Below are positions 23,181-31,336 of a stretch of 56,610 bases of DNA, in pieces; position 1 is the first letter of the stretch; each line of letters begins with the position of its first letter. The stretch comes from an uncultured bacterium. Lineage in GTDB: Bacteria; Patescibacteriota; Minisyncoccia; Moranbacterales; GWC2-37-73. The stretch is from positions 1-56,610 of the forward strand of contig CAISKQ010000015.1 of assembly GCA_903885965.1 (NCBI GenBank). Direction: 5' to 3'. The notes below the pieces were generated by a model that did not search any database, had not been told where the DNA came from, and saw only the letters and a list, made by a program, of their open reading frames with translations. The translations under genes and the position numbers were made by a program.

Positions 23181-24170
23181 ATGTATATTCGTATCAATGG
23201 AACGGAAGCAGGGGATTCTTTTTTGTCTGGGTTGGCGCAAATGGACGAAGAAGCTCGAAACTCTCGGGAAATTGACCATATAGTAAGATTAATGAGGAAA
23301 TTTTATGGCGGAATAGGAGATCTTTTGCACTGGAAAATAATCTTACTTGGTTTTATTGCTAAAGAGTTGGTTCAACAAGAGTTAGAAGAAATCTACTTCA
23401 ACAAGCCTATTAGTGAAAAAACTATTCTTGGCGGAGAGGAAGATGAATTCATTGAAAGGAAAGTTAAACCCTATGTGTCAGTTTTTTCATTTTCTGATAC
23501 ATGCGTGAATGTATTCGAGAAGGTATTTCAGGAGCTTTCATTTTCAACTCGCTCAATTATACAACAGGCAATTAATTCATTGATTCTCAAAAAAGAATTA
23601 TCCTTATTGGCAAAGGCTATTATTCTGAAATGGAATAGAGGTGATATGCAAAATATTCTCTTGCCTCAAGCACTTGAAGTATTACTTCTCGATACAACGC
23701 TGGATAAAGCTATGCGACTCAGTGTTTTATATGCGTTGGCTGGTAATGGGTCTTTTACCTTCGCAATTAGTGAAGAAAAATTGAAAGATTATTGCGAGAA
23801 AGGTGGATTTTCAAGGTTGACATTTATTCTCTTGTTTCATAGTTTAAGGGACAGTATGGCTTATGAAAATAGATACCTTATGTATTTATTTCCAATAATT
23901 CAAAATGGAGATGTAGAAGAATTAGAGTTGGAACGACTTTGTAATATTTTGGAAAAGATCATTATTGATTGTCCAGAAGCCATCAATCTTTTACGTGAGA
24001 ATTTTTCTCAATATTGCTCCAATGTGCAGGAAGCTATTAGAGAAAAAATAGGAGAAATTTTTCGATGCTCTATTATCGAAAAGAATGAAAAACTTTTTCT
24101 AATGGGAAGACATGGCTTCAGAGAATTATCGGACAAGGAAGCAGAATGGTTAAAAGAAAATCGTAGTTAA
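23181..24170 (+). CDS. Protein of unknown function, all-helical
   Basis: 329 residues from ATG 23181, chosen over GTG 23163 because the earlier start lies inside a hairpin and AGGGGG precedes the ATG. I do not recognise a family. The sequence is predicted almost entirely helical, with repeated Leu/Ile-rich segments (LLPQALEVLLLDTTLDKAMRLSVLYALAG), resembling a HEAT-like helical repeat. It has no signal peptide and no membrane helix. It sits alone, divergent from the TrmB-like regulator, with a long leader and a strong terminator, so it may be the regulated target. Confidence 0.6.
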   Translation: MYIRINGTEAGDSFLSGLAQMDEEARNSREIDHIVRLMRKFYGGIGDLLHWKIILLGFIAKELVQQELEEIYFNKPISEKTILGGEEDEFIERKVKPYVSVFSFSDTCVNVFEKVFQELSFSTRSIIQQAINSLILKKELSLLAKAIILKWNRGDMQNILLPQALEVLLLDTTLDKAMRLSVLYALAGNGSFTFAISEEKLKDYCEKGGFSRLTFILLFHSLRDSMAYENRYLMYLFPIIQNGDVEELELERLCNILEKIIIDCPEAINLLRENFSQYCSNVQEAIREKIGEIFRCSIIEKNEKLFLMGRHGFRELSDKEAEWLKENRS

Positions 24171-24175
24171 AAATA

Positions 24176-24223
24176 AATGGTCTGTCGAATGAAATATTCA
24201 TTTGATAGACCATTTTATTTTCC
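24176..24223 (+). terminator. Strong intrinsic terminator
   Basis: A 16-bp stem with two G-U pairs (AATGGTCTGTCGAATG, 24176-24191, with CATTTGATAGACCATT, 24199-24214) followed by TTATTTT. Confidence 0.9.
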
Positions 24224-24234
24224 CAAAAACCAAA

Positions 24235-24596
24235 GTCGGTTCAGCGTCTTTGTCCTGAATCGAAACTGTTCTGAATTTAAAAGTGAGAACAATCCAGTTC
24301 AAGTCGGAGACATTGAACTGACAATCAACAAAATAAAAATCCAAACATTGCAATCATAGACATATGGACAAAACTGCAATGTTTTTTGTTTTCAGAATAA
24401 GTCCTTTTAACCACATAAGGACATATTTTTTTCATGATAATTAATAACATTCTCACATTCTTGCCTGCCCTCCTTTGGAGGGAGAATGTGAGAATGTTAT
24501 TTATTAGAGAATTGAAAATTTTAGCTATCGCTAAAAATTTCAATTCTTGGTTGTCGAATTTTTGTTCTTTCTACCATTCGACCATATATGGTAGAG
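24235..24596 (+). ncRNA. Multi-hairpin array, copy A (possible structured RNA)
   Basis: A gene-free 360-bp block made of successive hairpins: CAGTTCA/TGAACTG (24295-24320); AACATTGCA/TGCAATGTT with a T run (24344-24387); GTCCTT/AAGGAC with a T run (24401-24432); a perfect 19-bp stem AATAACATTCTCACATTCT (24443-24461) with 24483-24501; GAATTGAAA/TTTCAATTC (24509-24546); CTACCAT/ATGGTAG (24571-24594). Most of these recur in copy B at 26408-26680 with conserved loops. A 42-bp core (24287-24328) is identical in both. Confidence 0.6.
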
Positions 24597-24631
24597 GGGA
24601 TTTTTCTTTAGTGGGTGAAGATCTCAGGGTA

Positions 24632-24675
24632 GTTGATTTTGCTGGCTTTTGGTGGTATTTTTAGGTGAGGAAATA
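24632..24675 (+). repeat. Direct repeat shared with 19667-19708
   Basis: GTTGATTTTGCTGGC..., TTTTGGTGGTATTTTTAGG and GAGGAAAT as in the copy at the end of the first DUF1016 gene. Here no DUF1016 gene precedes it. It lies 27 bp before the HAD gene. Confidence 0.7.
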
Positions 24676-24701
24676 ATGAGGTAAAATAAGCGATAAAAAC
24701 T

Positions 24702-25304
24702 ATGAACAAAATCAAGGCAATTCTATTGGATGCTGATGGGTTGGTTTTCAAAAAGCAGCGCTATTTTAGTGAGATTTTTGCTGAGCAATATGGCGTTTCA
24801 AAAGATTTGATTTTGCCATTTTTCAAGACCAATTTTAGGCAGTGCCAAGAAGGCACGGTTGATTTGAAAGAAGAATTGAAACCATTTTTGAAGCAGTGGA
24901 ATTGGGAAGGGACAGTGGAAAGCTTTCTTGATTTCTGGTTTTCCTTTTGTGTAGCTGATGAAGAAGTTCTGAAAGTCGTGCGCCAATTGAGAGCAAAAGG
25001 CTATAAATGCTATTTGGTGACCGACCAAGAAAAATATCGCGGGCAGTATATCAAGAAAAATTTGAAACTGGAAAATGAGTTGGATGGATTTTTCTATTCT
25101 TTCGAGCTCAAGTCTTCAAAATCAGAAAAAGAATTTTATGAGAAAATTTTGAAAGAACTTAATCTTGCTCCAGAAGAAGTAATGTTTTTTGATGATGAAG
25201 ATGAGAATGTCGAAATTGCCAGTGAACTTGGAATTCAATCGGTTCTTGTAAGTGGAGCGGCGGATTTTGAGAAAGCTGTACAAAAAAATCTTTATAAATA
25301 TTAA
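24702..25304 (+). CDS. HAD superfamily hydrolase
   Basis: 200 residues. Motif I is LLDADGLVFKKQRYF (nucleophile Asp in DxDG), an alpha-helical cap of about 70 residues follows, motif II region is YKCYLVTDQEKYRG, and motif IV is VMFFDDEDENVEIASELG with the paired acidic residues. This is the small-phosphatase branch (subfamily IA-like) that removes phosphate from sugars or nucleotides. It ends 49 bp before a Gfo/Idh-type oxidoreductase, so both may modify the same sugar. Confidence 0.85.
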   Translation: MNKIKAILLDADGLVFKKQRYFSEIFAEQYGVSKDLILPFFKTNFRQCQEGTVDLKEELKPFLKQWNWEGTVESFLDFWFSFCVADEEVLKVVRQLRAKGYKCYLVTDQEKYRGQYIKKNLKLENELDGFFYSFELKSSKSEKEFYEKILKELNLAPEEVMFFDDEDENVEIASELGIQSVLVSGAADFEKAVQKNLYKY

Positions 25305-25353
25305 AATATTGAGCTGGCTTGGGTTAATTTATATAAAAATTAGCAATAAAAAT

Positions 25354-26358
25354 ATGATTATAGGTATAATTGGAACTGGTTTTGGAAAAACAATTGCACA
25401 AACCTTTCGAGCTGTCGACAAGGATTGTGGGATATTTTTATGTGGCTCAGATAAGGAAAAAACAAAGAAAATTGCTGCTGAAATCGGCGTTCAAGTCATT
25501 GAAAAATGGCAGGATTTAATTCTGCGACCAGAGATTGATCTTGTGGTAATAGCTACTCCAAGCAGTTTACATAAAAAGATGTTTGAAGCAATCATCAAAC
25601 GAAACAAGCATATTTTACTTGAAAAGCCAGCAGCTACTACGGCTCAAGATGTAAGAGATATGCTTACTTTAACTAGGAATTATCCAAAAATTGTTGTCAT
25701 CAATCACGAAGCTAGATTCAATCCAATTATTGCTTGTATAAAAAATTATATTGAAAGTAATAAACTTGGAGATATATTAACAATTAGAATTGGAGCTTAC
25801 ACTAATCTTTTTTCAGATAAAAATTATAGTGGAAGTTGGTATAATTCCAAGAAACTAGGGGGGGGTCAGCTACTTGCCATGGGCACTCATCAGATAGATT
25901 TAGCGAGATATTTGCTCAATATGCCTGAAATTGAAAAAGGTGCAATTTTTACCTCAAGCTATAATAATCCTAATTTTACGGAAAAAGTTGATGCAGAATC
26001 TCAATTTTCTGGGAACTTAATGACGGCGAGCGGAACTTGTATTGAATTTTTTAATGACGCTTATTGTTTCGGCGGAAAAGATTTTATTATAGAAGTCATA
26101 GGAAGCCGTGGCATAATAAAATACAGTGATACGCAAGGTTTGAAAGTTAGTTTTGCAAATGACCAAGCCCTAACTGAAATCCAGCTGGAGGATTCTATGC
26201 CTGATATCAAACTTGGAAGTTCAATTTTGACAAAATCTTTGAAGTTTTTTGTAAAAGAAATAATAGAATCAATTGAAAAGAATAAGCCTAATCAAAAATT
26301 TTGCAGTCTCCAGGTTGCTAATGACAACCTTGAAATTATTGAGAGATTCAAAATTTAA
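25354..26358 (+). CDS. Gfo/Idh/MocA family NAD(P)-dependent oxidoreductase
   Basis: 334 residues from ATG 25354; the track start lies in the HAD gene in another frame. The Rossmann fold starts at once with IGIIGTGFGKTIAQTF, followed by LVVIATPSSLHKKM and the conserved HILLEKPAATTAQDV. The C-terminal GFO_IDH_MocA domain contains GGGQLLAMGTHQIDLARYLL with the active-site GTHQIDLAR motif. The family oxidises or isomerises sugars and nucleotide-sugars; the substrate cannot be told. Possibly co-transcribed with the HAD phosphatase. Confidence 0.9.
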   Translation: MIIGIIGTGFGKTIAQTFRAVDKDCGIFLCGSDKEKTKKIAAEIGVQVIEKWQDLILRPEIDLVVIATPSSLHKKMFEAIIKRNKHILLEKPAATTAQDVRDMLTLTRNYPKIVVINHEARFNPIIACIKNYIESNKLGDILTIRIGAYTNLFSDKNYSGSWYNSKKLGGGQLLAMGTHQIDLARYLLNMPEIEKGAIFTSSYNNPNFTEKVDAESQFSGNLMTASGTCIEFFNDAYCFGGKDFIIEVIGSRGIIKYSDTQGLKVSFANDQALTEIQLEDSMPDIKLGSSILTKSLKFFVKEIIESIEKNKPNQKFCSLQVANDNLEIIERFKI

Positions 26359-26407
26359 ATGTAAAATTTTTTAAAAATAGTTGGTGAGCAATTTCTGAAA
26401 ATTCCCA

Positions 26408-26680
26408 GTCGGTTCAGGGTCTTTGCCATGCCGGTCCGCCTTTGGAGGAAATCGAAACAGTTCTAAATTTTAAAACAAGAACAATCCAGTTCAAGTCGGA
26501 GACATTGAACTGACAATCAAACATTGCAATCATACGCATATGGCTAAAATTGCAATGTTTTTTTTAAAGTTTCTTCGATATAAGTCCATTCAACCACATA
26601 AGGACTTTTTTTATTTTCTCTACAATTCGACCATATAAGATAGAGTTGAAAATTTTAGTTATCGCAATAATTTTCAACTC
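26408..26680 (+). ncRNA. Multi-hairpin array, copy B (possible structured RNA)
   Basis: Same order of elements as copy A: GTCGGTTCAG (with about 22 bp of extra GC-rich sequence inserted), the 42-bp identical core (26479-26520) with CAGTTCA/TGAACTG, AACATTGCA/TGCAATGTT with a T run (26520-26555), AAGTCC/GGACTT with a T run (26582-26613), CTCTA/TAGAG around ATTCGACCATATA (26618-26645), and GAGTTGAAAATT/AATTTTCAACTC (26643-26680). The last stem differs from copy A by a compensated pair. Beyond it, ATTGCAAA/TTTGCAAT (26728-26760) forms one more hairpin. Confidence 0.6.
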
Positions 26681-26799
26681 TTTTAATTTTTTCGCAGTAA
26701 TCTAGCCAAAAACCTCTCGAAAAAGAGATTGCAAATTCTACCTATGCGACTTTTTGCAATACTTTTTATGGTTGGAAATATCGCCTCTCTGAGCCAAAT

Positions 26800-26828
26800 T
26801 TGACGGTTCTTTATGCTAGTGATAAAAT
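26800..26828 (+). promoter_or_regulatory. Promoter cassette of the antirepressor gene
   Basis: TTGACG (26800-26805), a 17-bp spacer and TAAAAT (26823-26828) inside AGTGATAAAATATCAG. Nearly the same cassette as at 18587-18615 and partly at 20648-20663, so these genes may share control. Confidence 0.8.
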
Positions 26829-26849
26829 ATCAGTATAAAAAACAAACAT

Positions 26850-27740
26850 ATGATGAACGAACTTATTAATATCAAAGTGATTCAAAAGGATTTCAACGGC
26901 GAGAAAAAAAGATTTGTAAACGCCAGGGAACTTTACAGATGGTTGGGGGTGGGCAGAGACTTTTCTACTTGGATAAAAGATAGAATTATTAAATATGATT
27001 TTGTGGAAGATTTAGATTATTTTACATCCATCCCCAAATTGGGGGATGGAAAAGTTGGCTCAAATAAAGCAAAAGTTAAGGACTCTAAAACTGGCCGAGT
27101 TGTTGCCAAAGACTATATTATTTCTGTGGATATGGCCAAGGAATTGGCGATGATTGAAAATAGCGAGATTGGCAAAAAAGTCAGAAAATATTTTATCAAA
27201 GTGGAAAGCGATTTCAAAAAAGTTATGCAAATTGCCACAAGGGATCCGAAATTCATTAATCAGCTAGCTAGCCAATTTTTCGAGACACGCGAGGAAACAA
27301 AAGAATATCGCCGAGATTTTACGGACTGCGTCAAGGATTTTGTGGAAGTGAAAAATTATGGAACTTATACAGATATGCTGTATAATTTTCTTTTTTTGGA
27401 AAGAGCCAAAGAATATCGCAAGCTTTTAAAGCTGGTGAAAAAAGATTTGACGAGGAATTTTATGTATGAGGAAATTGTTTTGATCGTGGGTGCTTTTGAA
27501 ACTGGCTTGGCTGGGGAAGTGGAAAAAGAATTCAAAAAACTACAAAGAATGTTAACGCAGATTGAGTTTGAGAGAATTTTCAAAGAATTTTCTGCTCAAA
27601 GAAATTGGCTGGTCTATCAAAAAAGAGCCAGAAATATTATGGCAACTTATGACGAAGAACTTCGCCGAATCAAGCATCCAAAACTGATTAATTATAAAAA
27701 AGAATTCAGTCAGGATGATATCCAAAAATTGTTGAGTTAG
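26850..27740 (+). CDS. AntA/AntB-type phage antirepressor protein
   Basis: 296 residues. The N-terminal AntA/AntB domain is clear: VNARELYRWLGVGRDFSTWIKDRI, DYIISVDMAKELAMIENSEIGKKVRKYFIKVE. The C-terminal 170 residues are helical and charged and do not match the usual KilA-C domain. In phages such proteins counter the lysogeny repressor; stand-alone copies are common in Patescibacteria. A palindrome, TCCATCCCC/GGGGATGGA (27027-27050), sits in frame in the variable stretch (SIPKLGDG). The start could be the first or the second ATG. Confidence 0.8.
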   Translation: MMNELINIKVIQKDFNGEKKRFVNARELYRWLGVGRDFSTWIKDRIIKYDFVEDLDYFTSIPKLGDGKVGSNKAKVKDSKTGRVVAKDYIISVDMAKELAMIENSEIGKKVRKYFIKVESDFKKVMQIATRDPKFINQLASQFFETREETKEYRRDFTDCVKDFVEVKNYGTYTDMLYNFLFLERAKEYRKLLKLVKKDLTRNFMYEEIVLIVGAFETGLAGEVEKEFKKLQRMLTQIEFERIFKEFSAQRNWLVYQKRARNIMATYDEELRRIKHPKLINYKKEFSQDDIQKLLS

Positions 27741-27751
27741 ATTTTTTTTAA

Positions 27752-27775
27752 AAAGCACACCTTGCAGTGTGCTTT
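27752..27775. repeat. GCACACC-TTGC hairpin, copy 2
   Basis: AAAGCACAC and GTGTGCTTT around CTTGCA. Related to 22145-22174 with a compensatory T-to-C change in the 3' arm. It is followed by TTTGCTACGTAGCAAA (27805-27820), a 16-bp perfect palindrome whose half is repeated just upstream. Both lie between convergent genes. Confidence 0.65.
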
Positions 27776-27825
27776 AAAAGTTTCGGAATTTTTTTGCTAC
27801 GTAATTTGCTACGTAGCAAAAGTTT

Positions 27826-30800
27826 TTAGAAACGGTCCTTCTCTTTAATAAAAGTCATATACAAGGTTGGGATGATAAAGAGAGTAAAGAAGGATGAAAT
27901 GGAAAGTCCGAAGATGACGGCGGAGCCGAGGGCGGTCCAGGTGGCGTTGGAAAGGGTGATGGGGATGATGCCGGCGATGGTGACGATAGAAGTTATGAAG
28001 ATTGCTTCCAAGCGAGATTTGCCGGCATCGATGATGGCTTCTTCAAAGGGAATACCGGTTTTGATGTTGAGGTTGATTTTGTCAATCAAGATGATGGCGT
28101 TTTTCACTACGATGCCGAAGAGTGCCAAGATGCCAATCAGTCCTGGGAAGCTCAAGGTGACTCCCAAAAGCGCCATGCCAACAAACACTCCGATCAGGGC
28201 CAAAGGCAACGTGACAAGCACAATAATGGCCTTGCGGAAGGAATTAAATTGAATCACCAACGTTGAAATAATCAGCACGACCGCAATGGCCATGGCTCGA
28301 ATAATGGACATCACTGATTCAGTGTTTTGTTCGTTTTCACCGCCATAACTAATTGCATAACCTTCTGGCAATACATATTGAATAGCAAGTTTATCTTGAA
28401 ATTCTTTGACCACTTGGGTGGCATTAGTTGTGCCAGACACATCAGCTGTTAGCAGCACTGTTCTTTTTTGGTCAATGCGATTAATGGCATCCACGGAAGG
28501 GTTTAGTTTGATTTCCGCCACGTCCTTGATGAACACAGGCTGCTTTTTGTTGCTCAAAATTTGCAAATTTCCAATGCTTTCCAGATTTGGAATTTTTGTT
28601 TTGTCAAAACGAGCTAGCACGTCAATATTTTTGTTTTCTCGAATAACGGTGGTCACCGTGGTGCCGGAAATTGCACTGCGCAGGGCCAAGCCGACAGTGG
28701 TGGCGTTTAAATCATAAAGTTCCAGCTTGGCATGATCTAAGGAAAAGGTGTATTCAGCTGGTGCATCTTTCAGAGAAATGTCAGCGTTGATGGTGCCAGG
28801 AATGGAATTTAAAATCGGCTTCAAATCATTGGCAATCTTGTCCAACGTTTGCAAATTTTCTCCCGCAATCTGCGCTTGAAAAGCACTGCCAGAAGGCGGT
28901 CCACCTCTTGGCGCCGAAACCGTGATAGTGGCGTCTTGAATGTTGGCAACTGCATCGCGGATTTCTTGCGCAATGTCATAGGCCTTGATGTTGCGGCTTT
29001 CTTGAGGACTGAGCTTGATAGTGATGGAAGCAGTGTTTGATTTGTTGGAACCTCCACCACCAAGAGAAGAACCACCAGAGCCAGGGTTGCCAACAATGGT
29101 TGAAAAATTCACAATATTTGAAATTTTCAAAACTCTCTTTTCAACTTCTTGGGTGATTTGATCAGTCTGGTTGAGATTAAGCCCCACTGGTCCTTCAATG
29201 TTCAAATAAAGAGCATCGCCATCAGCAGGCGGAAAAAATTCAGACTTGACCACGCCCGTGATTGGCAGAGCAATGGCAAAAACAAACAAAGCTAAAGTTG
29301 AAAATAAAGTCACCAGGCGACGTTTTTTGCTTGAAGTTGCCAGACGCAAATATTTTTCATAGACAGGTAAAACCTTGTCAAAATGCACAATTCCGTGAAT
29401 AAGTTTGCTGCCAAAAGTTGCATCTTCATGCTTGCCTTGCAAGAGCAATTTTTCTTTGATCAGTTCATCACTAGCCCATTCTTTTTCGGAAAGCTCAAAA
29501 TTGGCTTGCAGAGTTTGTTTGCCTTTTTCAAAATACCAAACAAGCAGCCAACAAATTATCACAAAAGAAACTGTCGCAAGAACGTAGCCAAAAATTGAAT
29601 GTTGGGTCACGCCAATTAAGCCTACTAATAAAGTAGAGATTAAAATCAGGGCGAAGAATTTTTTGGTCAAACGAATTCTTTCGAGCACGGCTGCCAATGG
29701 GTGATTAATCATCAGCGCAATCAGCAGTGAGGAAACCAAGGTCACTGAAACCGTGATCGGAATTGATTTGATGAATTGTCCCATGATGCCAGAAGCCAGC
29801 AACAGCGGTAAAAAAGCCCAGACCGTGGCAAAGGTGGTGGAAACAAGCACAATTTTGAAATCATTAAGCACCAACAGCACCGCTTCTTCGGGGGTGTATT
29901 TGCCAGTCTTCATATATTGCTTGGTAGCTGAAACCACCACAATGGCGTCATCCACCAAAAGTCCCAAGGAAAGTAGTAAGGCAAAAATCGAAAGGAAATT
30001 GAGGGAAGTTCCGGTGACTTGCATCACTCCGAAAGTAGTAAAGAACACTAATGGAATTGCCAAGCCTGCCACGAAAGCTTCTTTAAGCCCCACAATCAAA
30101 AACAAAATTCCCACCACTAAAATCAAAGTGAGCAAAAAGTCATGAGTGAGTTGGTTGAAATCTTTTTCGATGCGATCAGCTTGATTGACCGTGTCGGAGA
30201 AAGTGATGCCTTCTGGAAAAGTTTTTAGCAGTTCATTGATTTTTGCCTGCGAGTTTTTCACAGTGTTGATGATGCTGCCACCAGTTCTTTTGACCACTTG
30301 CAAGGTGACGGCATTTTGCGGAGCTTTGCCGTCCATTGAAAAACGAGAATAAATGGTTTTTTCGATGGATTTTTCGGAAACTGTTGCAATATCTTTCAGA
30401 TAAACAATAGCGCCTTGCTGAGTGTGGGAAATTGGAATTTCGCCCAGGGTTTTGGCGTCATAAAATCTTCCATCAGAGCGGACGGGATAGTTAAACTGAC
30501 TGCCTTCAAAATTGCCAGCTGGAATTGCGCGATTGGTGGCAGCAATAGCTCCGTTAGCTTGATCAGTGCTGATGCCAAAAAGCGCAAGTTTGCCAGGATC
30601 ATAGGCTACTTCAAACTGACTTTGATCGCCGCCGGAAATCTTCACTTCTCGAACGCCAGGAATTTTTTCCAATTCATCTTGAATTTTTTCGCCATAAGTT
30701 CGCAGCGTGAAACCATCATAGGGCCCAACCAGGGCAAAAGTCACAATTGGCGTGTCATCCAAGGAAATTTCTTGCACCTGGGGATCATTAGCGTCTGCTG

Positions 30801-31245
30801 GAATGTCTTTTCGAATGGTTGTCAATTTGTCTCGCAATTTCCTGACGGCATCGTCCACATTTTGATTGGCATCGAATTCAACCACCACGCTGGAAAAAGA
30901 ATTAGCAGAAGTAGAAGTGATTTTGTTGATGCCACTGACTCCAGAAATGTCTGTCTCAATTTTTTTGGTTACCAACTCTTCCATGTCAGAAGGGGACACG
31001 CCGGGATAGGAAGCGCTAACAATGGCCATCGCAATTTTGACTTCCGGATTTGATTCGCGAGGAAGTTGCGAGAAAGCATAAATTCCCCAGCCAGAAATCA
31101 ACACGATTAGCAAGATGACCACGCGAAAATTTGCCACAAAAAAATTCAGCCAAGTCTTACGAAGTTCAGGATTAAATTTCAATTTATCAAGATAGGCACT
31201 GTCGGTGGATTGAAAAGTTTTCTTTGGTTGTTCTTGATTTTCCAT
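27826..31245 (-). CDS. RND family efflux transporter permease (AcrB/MdtB-like)
   Basis: 1139 residues with the full RND plan: TM1 (VVILLIVLISGWGIYAFSQLPRE), porter domain (YPGVSPSDMEELVTKKIE, a hallmark), six-helix block (LSLGLLVDDAIVVVSA with the proton-relay Asp pair), second porter domain, second six-helix block (ILALFGIVVKNAIILIDKIN). Two insertions are notable: about 60 polar residues after the first membrane block (LQANFELSEKEWASDELIKE) and a Gly/Ser loop (GSGGSSLGGGGSNKSN). It is coupled to the HlyD adaptor and MarR gene upstream. Without an outer membrane it would pump into the medium directly. Confidence 0.93.
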   Translation of the reverse strand: MENQEQPKKTFQSTDSAYLDKLKFNPELRKTWLNFFVANFRVVILLIVLISGWGIYAFSQLPRESNPEVKIAMAIVSASYPGVSPSDMEELVTKKIETDISGVSGINKITSTSANSFSSVVVEFDANQNVDDAVRKLRDKLTTIRKDIPADANDPQVQEISLDDTPIVTFALVGPYDGFTLRTYGEKIQDELEKIPGVREVKISGGDQSQFEVAYDPGKLALFGISTDQANGAIAATNRAIPAGNFEGSQFNYPVRSDGRFYDAKTLGEIPISHTQQGAIVYLKDIATVSEKSIEKTIYSRFSMDGKAPQNAVTLQVVKRTGGSIINTVKNSQAKINELLKTFPEGITFSDTVNQADRIEKDFNQLTHDFLLTLILVVGILFLIVGLKEAFVAGLAIPLVFFTTFGVMQVTGTSLNFLSIFALLLSLGLLVDDAIVVVSATKQYMKTGKYTPEEAVLLVLNDFKIVLVSTTFATVWAFLPLLLASGIMGQFIKSIPITVSVTLVSSLLIALMINHPLAAVLERIRLTKKFFALILISTLLVGLIGVTQHSIFGYVLATVSFVIICWLLVWYFEKGKQTLQANFELSEKEWASDELIKEKLLLQGKHEDATFGSKLIHGIVHFDKVLPVYEKYLRLATSSKKRRLVTLFSTLALFVFAIALPITGVVKSEFFPPADGDALYLNIEGPVGLNLNQTDQITQEVEKRVLKISNIVNFSTIVGNPGSGGSSLGGGGSNKSNTASITIKLSPQESRNIKAYDIAQEIRDAVANIQDATITVSAPRGGPPSGSAFQAQIAGENLQTLDKIANDLKPILNSIPGTINADISLKDAPAEYTFSLDHAKLELYDLNATTVGLALRSAISGTTVTTVIRENKNIDVLARFDKTKIPNLESIGNLQILSNKKQPVFIKDVAEIKLNPSVDAINRIDQKRTVLLTADVSGTTNATQVVKEFQDKLAIQYVLPEGYAISYGGENEQNTESVMSIIRAMAIAVVLIISTLVIQFNSFRKAIIVLVTLPLALIGVFVGMALLGVTLSFPGLIGILALFGIVVKNAIILIDKINLNIKTGIPFEEAIIDAGKSRLEAIFITSIVTIAGIIPITLSNATWTALGSAVIFGLSISSFFTLFIIPTLYMTFIKEKDRF

Positions 31246-31336
31246 ATACCTACATAATTACAAAAAATTACAAAAATACAAAAATACGAAATTTTGGTCA
31301 CACTCAATTCATGTCTCTAGCTAAACAATATCTCTA

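Noticed and set aside
24235-24600. tRNA or tmRNA gene in the hairpin array
   Set aside because: The CGGTTCAG / GAATCGAA words recall a T arm, but there is no acceptor stem, anticodon arm or CCA-side pairing at the correct distances.
24434-24664. Plus-strand ORF of 76 residues ending WWYF
   Set aside because: It crosses several strong hairpins of array copy A. Only its last ten residues recur elsewhere, which is better treated as a DNA repeat.
24235-26680. Integron attC-like sites
   Set aside because: There is no integrase in the window, the hairpins do not share the attC core sites, and they occur as ordered arrays rather than one per cassette.
30415-31053. Plus-strand ORF of 212 residues
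   Set aside because: Antisense shadow of the RND transporter gene; no recognisable motif.
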